A model generated the notes under the pieces. It saw only the letters and a list, made by a program, of their open reading frames with translations, ran no database searches and had not been told where the DNA came from. From Rhabdophis nuchalis (lineage: Eukaryota > Chordata > Lepidosauria > Squamata > Natricidae): a DNA stretch of 64,000 nt. This document shows, one piece after another, positions 56,756 through 64,000 of this stretch (position 1 is its first letter; every line of letters starts with the position of its first letter). The stretch covers positions 41,876,105 through 41,940,104 of the forward strand of contig CM077643.1 of assembly GCA_039707465.1 (NCBI GenBank). The letters run 5' to 3'. The position numbers were made by a program, and so were the translations under genes.

Positions 56756-58137
56756 ATGATTTATTCTATAAAATGCCATATATGCTGGGGGGGGGGGGGA
56801 AGACCATTTGTTTTTGAGACACATTTTGACAGAGAATAATTCCAAAATATTATGTTGCTGTTAGAATTGTTTTCCAAATGATGATGACCCAGTCTCTGAG
56901 GAATAAAGGAGAATGGAGTTGAAGAAGCTAATTCCTGGTGCATGCCTGAGACAAATTTTCTGAGGTTTAACTTGCTCTTGAGATCAAACAGAATCACACA
57001 CTCAGATCTGTATAGCAAGTGGGGAATTGCTCAGTACATCCTCGTGAAATGAGAATGAAAATTTTGCATGCTGACAAAAATCATGTCCAACATGAGTTGG
57101 GTTGAGCGCAGAGAGAATCACATTGCTTTGCCTCCCATATCCTGCAGAGGTTTCCTTGTTCCAGAAAAGAAGGATGGTTTTTCCCCCCCATCCAGTATTG
57201 CAAGTGCAATCTGTATATTGAGGCAAGATCAGAGCGAGCTGTGTTTCTTTCTTGTTCTGGGAGTTGGATTCATAGATGACAAAAATAAAGTTGGACATAT
57301 TTATTATAACTTAATAGCAACCAATCATACTTGAAGAGAGCTCTTAAACGTATTACGACCTCTTCTAACACAGCCAATTTTTTAGATCTCCTATCCTGCA
57401 CAAAAATTCTATTATTTTGGATTCACAATTCTTTTGGCCTGCAATAAAAACCACTCTTTTCTTAACCAATTATCATGCCTTTCAGGAGCTGCAGCAGGTG
57501 GAATCTCTGATTCAAAGGCATCTCCAGGATACAGGGGCCAAAATGTTTCAGCCTGGGGATTTGGGGAAAAGGGGGAGGAGATTGGTGTTAGCTATTGCAT
57601 TGTGTTAAGCCCACAAAGACTTAATATATTTATCCTGGTGGTGATTTTAGTGAAAACTATGCTTTAAAAAACTAGCTGTTTTTGCTTTTGCCAGTAAATT
57701 TTGGCAGCATAGTCTGAAATTACATTGAGAGTTGCAAACTCGGGCCCAGAAGTTCCTGGGAGAGAAGATTTCCCCCTTTTATACCCTCTTTTCTTTCTCT
57801 TTAACAGATATTTCTCTTCACCATAGACTTTCTACAAATTTTAGCCAAGCATTGATTCTTCAACTGGCTTTTGGGAACCAACTTTGCTAATTCACATAGC
57901 TCTTGCAATTATAATTTTGATTTGTTGATTGCATATGAAATGCATATTCCATCCTTCAGGCTTTTCTAGAGTTTGTATTGAAATTGCATCCCAACAATCA
58001 GAAAACAACAACAATCAAAGATGATGCAAAGATGATGCCAGAACACAACAGTGGAGTTGAAAACAAACAAAGAGAGGAGTGGGCTATTGGCCTATAAAAA
58101 TCAAAAAGTGCTTTGCCTGGAGAGACAGCGAAGGAGA
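56756..58137. other. Unique intron sequence
   Basis: About 1.4 kb with a poly-G run at 56789 and no recognised transposon or exon. Confidence 0.45.
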
Positions 58138-58145
58138 TGCTAGGT

Positions 58146-58266
58146 CAGGGGTCTGCAAAGTCGGCTCTTTTAAGACTGGTGGACTTCAACTCCCAGAGTT
58201 CCCCAGCCAGCATAGCTGGGAGTTGAAGTCCACCAGTCTTAAAAGAGCCGACTTTGCAGACCCCTG
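58146..58266. mobile_element. Palindromic hAT MITE, perfect TSD
   Basis: 121-bp near-perfect palindrome from CAGGGGTCTGCAAAGTCGGC to CGACTTTGCAGACCCCTG, with the AACTCCCAG/CTGGGAGTT core of the 13490 family. TSD TGCTAGGT identical at 58138-58145 and 58267-58274. Confidence 0.94.
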
Positions 58267-58451
58267 TGCTAGGTGAATTTCCTTGAAAAAACAGTTTAAA
58301 ATGTGGAGCACCACGATAAAAAAAATGTTGATAGTTGATAGAAAGTTGATCAGTCCCATTTGGATATCCACTCAGGCCAGTTGTGGTAGGAAAGTAGGTA
58401 TAACTTCTGCTAATCATTATGAGCAAATGGATGAGAATTTGTATTTGCATT

Positions 58452-59230
58452 TATTAGTTTGTCAAATGGATACAAGTTAGCAGGTATAAATATAAACATG
58501 GATAGGAACAAAAGAAATGAATACAAATAAATGGGGACAGTAGGACAGGGACTGTAGGCACGCTGGTGCGCTTATGCACGGATCTCTTAGGAATGAGGTG
58601 AGGTCCATGGTAAGACAGGTTAAGGTTGAAGCTGTGAGGGTTTGAGGATGCAACAACAGAGTCAGGTAGAGCATTCCAGGCATTGATCACTCTGTTGCTG
58701 AAGTCGTATTTTCTGCAATCGAGTTTGGAGTGATTTACCTTGAGTTTGCATCTATTGTTTATCCGTGTATTATTGAGGTTGAAGCTGAAGAAGTCGTTGA
58801 CAGGTAAGACATTGTACCAGACAATTTTATATACTGTGCTTAGATCAGACCACAGTCGCCGCAGTTTCAGATTTTCCAAGCCCAAAATTTCAAGCCTGGT
58901 GGCATAAGGTATTCTATTGTGAGCAGAGGATTGTGATCTTCTCTGGACCAGGTCAATTGTATTAATATCCAATATACAGTGTGGATTGTAGGCAGATGAG
59001 CTGTATTCAAGAATTGGTCTGGCAAAGGTTTTATATGTCCTTGTTAACAATACAATGTTACTGGAGAAAAAGCTTCGCAAAATAAGGTTAACAACTCTTA
59101 ATGCCTTTTTGGCAATGCTGTTACAGTGAGCTCTGGGGCTTAGATCGTTTGAGATGAGCACTCTTAGGTCCTTGACAAAGTGAGGGTCATCTACGAGATC
59201 GTTTCCATCCAACCTGTATTTGGTGTTCTG
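58452..59230 (-). mobile_element. Rex1/CR1-like LINE 3' part, open frame
   Basis: A 252-codon minus-strand frame contains HFVKDLRVLISNDLSPRAHC, KTFARPILEYSSSAYNPHCI, RIPYATRLEILGLENLKLRR, VYKIVWYNVLPVNDFF and VINAWNALPDSVVASS, the end of a jockey-superfamily ORF2. 5'-truncated. More intact than the sister copy at 2661-3265. Confidence 0.88.
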
Positions 59231-59234
59231 ACTT

Positions 59235-60055
59235 TTATTGCCAATGTGTAGAGCAGAGCTTTCTTACACAATTTGTAAGGAAATTAAGTTCCTTCTCTTT
59301 CCTATGATATTGTAATATAAAATGGCATCACTGATTCAAATACAAAGCTGTATTTTTTCTAAAAGTTTATTTAATGTCCAGTTGCCAATTTGAATTGAGG
59401 CATTTGACTTGAATCGGAACTCAGAAAAATAGAAATTATCTGAAGTTTAATGGTCCAAAATGAATTTGATTACTACACTGAGCAGTCAATATTCTAAATG
59501 GCATCAGACAAATTCTATAATCTAATAATATTATATACCTTCACATAAACATGTCTAAAAGGACTGGTTTAGTGTGTGAGACATTCCAGGAATTTGTACA
59601 GAATCATCTTCAGTCTCATAAGAACTAGACTATGGCAATTTGAATCATCATCATTATTATTATTATTTTAAAAAACCCTTTGGCTTCTTCAATGTGCTGC
59701 CTGAAAATGTTGATTGCCTTTGAATGACATAAAGTATATTAAAGGCCTTATATATTCAAAGTGATGTGTCATTCTTAAAAAAAAAACACTGGCGATCTTC
59801 AGCTGTCAATAACATGAGAATGATCAGACTGAGGCATGGGGTGTATATAGTAGAAAAGGGAGGAGTTCTTGGATGTTACAGGAAGCATAGATGTGGAATG
59901 ATAGAAACCATCAATCACTCTCACAGAAAAAGGCAGATTGACCTTTTCTGATGAAAAGGTCACTTGCACTCTTGGGAAAAGGTAAGGCTGATAATTTTTG
60001 ACTGTTTCCTGGGAAAGACTCAAAAGAGAAAAAGAAACACCAAGCCCACATGTTT
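59235..60055. other. Unique intron sequence
   Basis: AT-rich with a small (ATT)n at 59650; no feature recognised. Confidence 0.4.
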
Positions 60056-60059
60056 AAAT

Positions 60060-60608
60060 AATAATAATAATCATCATCATCATCTTTATTTTCATTGTAA
60101 TACGATTGTAATAAGGTTACAATGAGATTGGTTCGAGTGCTGTGCCAACATTTGCATCAGGTGGGATACAGACAGCAGTGACAGCCATAACAGGAATCTC
60201 TGCAGGCAAACAAAATGGCCGACAAATGACAGTTGGGAACCCCACATCTGCAGAACAGTGTGTATAAGCAACCCCACTGTCAGTACACCAGTTATTATGT
60301 GTGTAAAATTCAAATCTGTTTGGCATTTTAGGAGTTGGTGGAAGAGGAGCACGTCTCTTTTCTTTTTTTATTTCTTGTTGCAATGAACTTTGAGGAATCG
60401 CACCTGGCATTTTTTTTTCTTCTCTCTCAGCTTTCCTAACAGAAAAGGATGGAATTACTGGTAGGGGTAGTGCTCTCCGCTTCTTCCTTTCAATTCTTGC
60501 AGTTGCCCCTTGTATATTCCCAAGAGATAATGATGGTGCCACCGTTACAGAACATAAACTTCGTGAAGAATCTGCGATCATTGTTTCATCATAAATTGTT
60601 TCATCATA
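60060..60608 (-). pseudogene. Chimeric retrosequence: COBL-like cDNA joined to a LINE endonuclease fragment
   Basis: The minus-strand frame ending with TAA at 60117 runs open for at least 154 codons from the Met at 60581. The first part (about 60605-60321) reads SSRSL, APSLSLGNIQG, ERKKRRALPLP and KKEKRRAPLPP. It resembles the SLSLG...KKRRAPPPP repeats of COBL, an actin-nucleating WH2 protein, in order and spacing. From about 60320 the text changes to NNWCTDSGVAYTHCSAD and ICRPFCLPAEIPVMAVTAVC then IPPDANVGTAL, an endonuclease stretch of a jockey-superfamily LINE. It is followed directly by AATGAAAATAAAG, (ATG)n and (ATT)n, a LINE-type 3' tail. Flanks ACATGTTTAAAT and ACATATTTATTT (9 of 12 alike) may be the target duplication. 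A 15-base direct repeat encodes YDETIYDET. COBL assignment is from remembered motifs; alternatives are COBLL1 or another LINE-borne sequence. Confidence 0.55.
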
Positions 60609-60631
60609 AACATATTTATTTTCATAAATAT

Positions 60632-61335
60632 GTTACTCTTACTCATGAGCTCGTGACTTCCCGACTAGACTACTGTAACACTCTCTACATGGGGCTCTCC
60701 TTGAGGTGCACCCGACGACTACAGCTAGTCCAGAATACGGCCGCGCGGGTAATTATGGGTACCTCCAGGTACTCCCACGTAACACCGCTCCTGCGCGAGC
60801 TGCACAGGCTACCTGTGGCCTTTCGGGTGCGCTTCAAGGTGTTGATTACCATCTTTAAAGCGCTCCATGGCACGGGTCCTAGCTATCTGCGTGATCGTAT
60901 CCTACTCCACACATCCCTTCGACCGATTCGCTCACACAGAGAGGGACTTCTCCAGGTGCCGTCCTCCTGGCAATGCCAACAGGCGGCTCCCAGGGGAAGG
61001 TCCTTCTCTGTGGCGGGCCCAACCCTCTGGAATGACCTACCCCCCGAGCTTAGATCTACTACGGACCTCCGCTCCTTCCGTCAACAATTAAAGACCCATC
61101 ATTTCCAGCAGGCCGGCCTGGCCTAACCTAATCTACCGTACCAGCCTAGTTGTAGTAAATATTACCTAATCGGGTTTTTACGTTATAAATTTAAACGAGA
61201 TATTTTAACACAGGGTAAAACATTTAATTTAGTTTTATTATTTATATTATTTATAATTTAGTTATATATGTATATGCTCTTAAATTCTTGTACACCGCCC
61301 CGAGTCTCTTTGGAGAGAGGGGGCGGTCAATAAAT
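60632..61335 (+). mobile_element. L2 LINE, 3' part
   Basis: Open frame to 61126 encodes VTLTHELVTSRLDYCNTLYM, LRCTRRLQLVQNTAARVIMG, LRELHRLPVAFRVRFKVLIT, YLRDRILLHTSLRPIRSHRE and TLWNDLPPELRSTTDLRSF. Stem-loop at about 61292-61327. The upstream part of that frame is unrelated flanking DNA. Confidence 0.92.
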
Positions 61336-61362
61336 CCAAATAAATAAATAAATAAATAAATA
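61336..61362. repeat. (AAAT)n L2 tail
   Basis: About six AAAT units. Confidence 0.9.
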
Positions 61363-61363
61363 T

Positions 61364-62120
61364 TGGTTCAACCTAGATTATATGACACAAATGCAATTCA
61401 CTTATTGCAAGTCAGATCTTGTAATTGGATGCTGAGGAGGGTTTTCTTGTCAGCAAACTTTTCCTATTATATTTATCTCCATGTTTTGAGATTTCAAGAT
61501 GACTGAAATTGTGTGTAGATGGATTTGTGAGATTTCCTCCCTTCCTTCCTTCTCCCTCCCTCCCTCCCTCCCTCCCTCCCTCCATTCCCTTTCTTTTTTT
61601 TTTTTTTTTTCACTGCTCATATTGATGCAGACAGTTTTTAAAAAAAGACAGCAGACAGCTTTACATACACAGTATGTGGTTTTCTAGTCCTGTCAGCTGA
61701 TTTGCATCTTTTGTTCTTTCCTTTTGGATTTGCATTGATAAAACACAATGCAGGGGGGAGACGACATAAAAAGATTCAGTAGTATATCTATTCACACCAC
61801 TTTGTTCCAGTTGTATGCAAAAATATTCACAAGTGTCCTTGTTAACATTCAACTCTGGGCCCTTGCAACTTGAGTAGAAAAAGACAGAATACACTGGAAG
61901 TTTATCCAAAGTTGTTTTGGTCTTTCCTGGATAATTAGATAGGGGGGGGGGAAATGGCTGCTGTATAACTTCACTTATTGAGAAGAACACAAGGCTTTGT
62001 TTTCTTTTTTTATCTCCAGTAGATAATCAATCAAAGGAAGAGCGACACTGGATGAAAAAAAAAAGGCTGTTTCATTAAAAAGTACAGTTTTGTCATCTTA
62101 TGGGAGTCAAGAGACTTGTT
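61364..62120. other. Unique intron sequence with short simple repeats
   Basis: (CCCT)n at 61548-61582 and poly-T at 61591-61610; otherwise nothing recognised. Confidence 0.45.
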
Positions 62121-62124
62121 GCTC

Positions 62125-62365
62125 AGAGGTGGGCTGCTCCTGGTTTTACTACTGGTTTGCTTCACTCACGCACCCGACATGCACTACACATGCAAGTGCA
62201 GTTCAATGTAAATTGTTTTTTGCGCATGTGAAGAACAATTTACAGTGAACTGCACATGCACATGGACTACAAAACAACATACTGAAAACGGCAGCAGGGA
62301 CCAGAGAACCAGTTCAGGGGTATGGCCAGCCTGGGTCGCTGCTGGTTCCCCTTTTGAGGGAAAGA
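62125..62365. mobile_element. hAT MITE, right end missing
   Basis: Starts CAGAGGTGGGCTGCTCCTGG; internal inverted repeat CAATGTAAATTGTT / AACAATTTACAGTG; ends near GGCCAGCCTGGGTCGCTGCT, as in 26999-27235. Confidence 0.6.
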
Positions 62366-62464
62366 TAGTTGCAAAGGTAGCTGTGTAACAACTTCAGAAG
62401 ACCTTGGATGACACAGATACGTGGACCTCTGTTGATCAGGATTCAGGCCTCAGTAGAATTACCA

Positions 62465-62945
62465 TATATATCAGACTTTAAGACACTCCGGACTATAAGA
62501 CGTACATTAGATTTAGAGGAGGAAAACAAGAAAAACAAATCTGCCTCTGTCTCTACCACCACGGTCCGTTTGCCGTGGCACATTCTCTGCCACCACCGCC
62601 CATTCACCACCGCTATGCCCCTTTTGCTGCAGCCAATTCACTGCAGCCGCCACCGTTCGCAGCCTCCGCTGCCCATTCACTGCCACTGCCATCTGTTTGC
62701 TGTGGCCCATTTGTCACGGCCCATTCGCTGCCTGTTTGCAGCTGTCATGGCCCATTTACTGTTCGCTGCCACTGTCACCCATTCACTGCTGTGGTGGCCT
62801 GTTTGCCGTGGCCCATTCACCGCTTATGTGGTGTTCACCATCACCATGGCCATTCCCCACCACCATGGTCCGTGCTCCATATTCGCCATAATATTAGCTA
62901 CAGCATCTCCTGAACCCAGGCGAACCTGCAGCAGCCCACCTCTGC
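62465..62945. mobile_element. MITE remnant with GC-rich imperfect minisatellite
   Basis: Left end CCATATATATCAGACTTTAA then CGGACTATAAGACGTAC matches the 6059 family. From about 62560 the interior is an imperfect repeat of GCCCATTCACTGCC-like units. The 181-codon frame across it is compositional (His, Cys, Pro) and not a gene. Confidence 0.6.
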
Positions 62946-63165
62946 TTGGATGACTTTAAAAGGGGGTTGGATAAATTCACAGAGGTCAAGGGTTACTAGA
63001 CTTGAGACTCATGTGCCCTCAATTTGAGATCAAAAACAGATCTGCTTGTGAATACCTCAGAGGCATCTAAGTGGTTGTTCTGAGAAACAAAATGGCACAT
63101 TAAGATCAGTTTTGGCCTGATCCAGCAAGGCCAATCTTATGCTACCATATTGTTATGCTCTTATT
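62946..63165 (+). mobile_element. CR1-type LINE 3' end
   Basis: GATGACTTTAAAAGGGGGTT, GGATAAATTCACAGAGG and TTGGCCTGATCCAGCAAGGC then CAATCTTATG: the conserved 3' end of an amniote CR1 lineage, different from the ATTCT-tailed family. Confidence 0.75.
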
Positions 63166-63174
63166 TCCTGATAT

Positions 63175-63667
63175 ACAATAATACAATACAATAGCAGAGT
63201 TGGAAGGGACCTTGGAGGTCATCTAGTCCAACTCCCTGCCTAGGCAGGAAACCCTATACCATTTCAGACAAATGGCTATCCAACATCTTCTTAAAGACTT
63301 GCAGTGTTGGGGCATTCACAACTTCTGGAGACAAGCTGTTCCACTGATTAATTGTTCTAACTGTCAGGAAATTTCTCCTCAGTTCTAAGTTGTTTCTCTC
63401 CTTGATTAGTTTCCACCCATTGCTTCTTGTTCTGCCCCCAGGTGCCTTGGAGAATAGTTTGACTCCCTCTTCTTTGTGGCAACCCCTGAGATATTGGAAC
63501 ACTGCTATCATGTCTCTCCTAGTCCTTCTTTTCATTAAACTAGACATACCCAGTTCCTGCAACTGTTCTTCATATGTTTTAGTCTCCAGTCCCCTAATCA
63601 TCTTTGTTTCTCTTCTCTGCACTCTTTCTAGAGTCTCCACATCTTTTCTACATCGTGGTGACCAAAA
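63175..63667 (-). mobile_element. CR1 LINE, 3' part, open frame
   Basis: Minus-strand frame of over 130 codons: [60 protein letters not shown] and [19 protein letters not shown]. 5'-truncated; TATTG-type tail. Confidence 0.92.
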
Positions 63668-64000
63668 GCACATATAAAAGCACATTCAGTCAGGCAAGTC
63701 CTCAATTACACCTTCAAATGGTAGAGCCCAAGATATGAGTTGCTCTCTCCCATAGTACTAGAGTCACATTATTTTCCATTCTTTGCTTTGTGTACCACAC
63801 ACAGCATGATTCCTGGTCTTGTGAATTTGCATGGATCAGTAGCACAAAAAGATTAAGGGGAAAAAATACATTCTTATGGGATCCCTTAATGCTCCTTTTG
63901 TTCAAAATCTACTCAATTACTTCTTTTGAACAGGGAATATGTCTGAGACTAGAATCCCTTTTTTAAAGTATATTACCTTTGTTATTCTAATAAGCTTCTT
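63668..64000. other. Unique intron sequence
   Basis: No feature recognised. Confidence 0.4.

Noticed and set aside
62408..62953. 181-codon His/Cys/Pro-rich frame
   Set aside because: It follows the GC-rich imperfect repeats inside a MITE; other frames over the same repeats are also open.

Overview
The window looks like nuclear DNA from a squamate reptile, most likely a snake. Evidence: abundant L2- and CR1-clade LINEs with microsatellite tails, SINEs of the Sauria type (tRNA head, BovB-like tail), very many short hAT and TA-flanked inverted-repeat elements, and long uninterrupted microsatellites. The species call is inference from repeat content.

The only host gene I can support is MDGA2 (MAM domain-containing glycosylphosphatidylinositol anchor 2), on the minus strand. 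Two consecutive coding exons are present: 33074-33270 (197 bp) and 5477-5609 (133 bp). Both have canonical AG/GT borders and together they encode one complete Ig-like domain of 110 residues. Between them lies an intron of about 27.5 kb. The sequence before 5477 and after 33270 belongs to the flanking introns. No other gene, RNA gene, CpG-island promoter or CRISPR array was found.

Layout. 1-5476: intron with MITE and SINE pieces and a Rex1-like LINE. 5477-5609: exon. 5610-22495: intron with L2 copies tailed by (ATT)n, CR1 copies, an R4/Tx1-like LINE relic, hAT MITEs and a solo LTR. 22496-32508: an L2-rich block whose larger copies retain most of the reverse transcriptase. 33074-33270: exon, preceded on the sense side by (CA)n and (GA)n tracts. 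33900-36840: mostly unique intron. 36843-48950: strongly nested transposon region, including an L2 with a 417-codon open frame, three DNA transposons nested with intact duplications, and a CR1 copy broken by L2 and hAT insertions. 48950-64000: intron with scattered repeats and a chimeric retrosequence joining COBL-like coding sequence to a LINE endonuclease fragment (60060-60608).

Many insertions can be ordered in time because target-site duplications (TSDs) are still readable: 8 bp for hAT elements, TA for Tc1/mariner-like elements, 5 bp for one solo LTR. I see no convincing undescribed molecular system. The observations most worth checking are the COBL-LINE chimera, an isolated long hairpin at 44584-44669, and a 3' stem-loop shared by the L2 copies with compensatory base changes.
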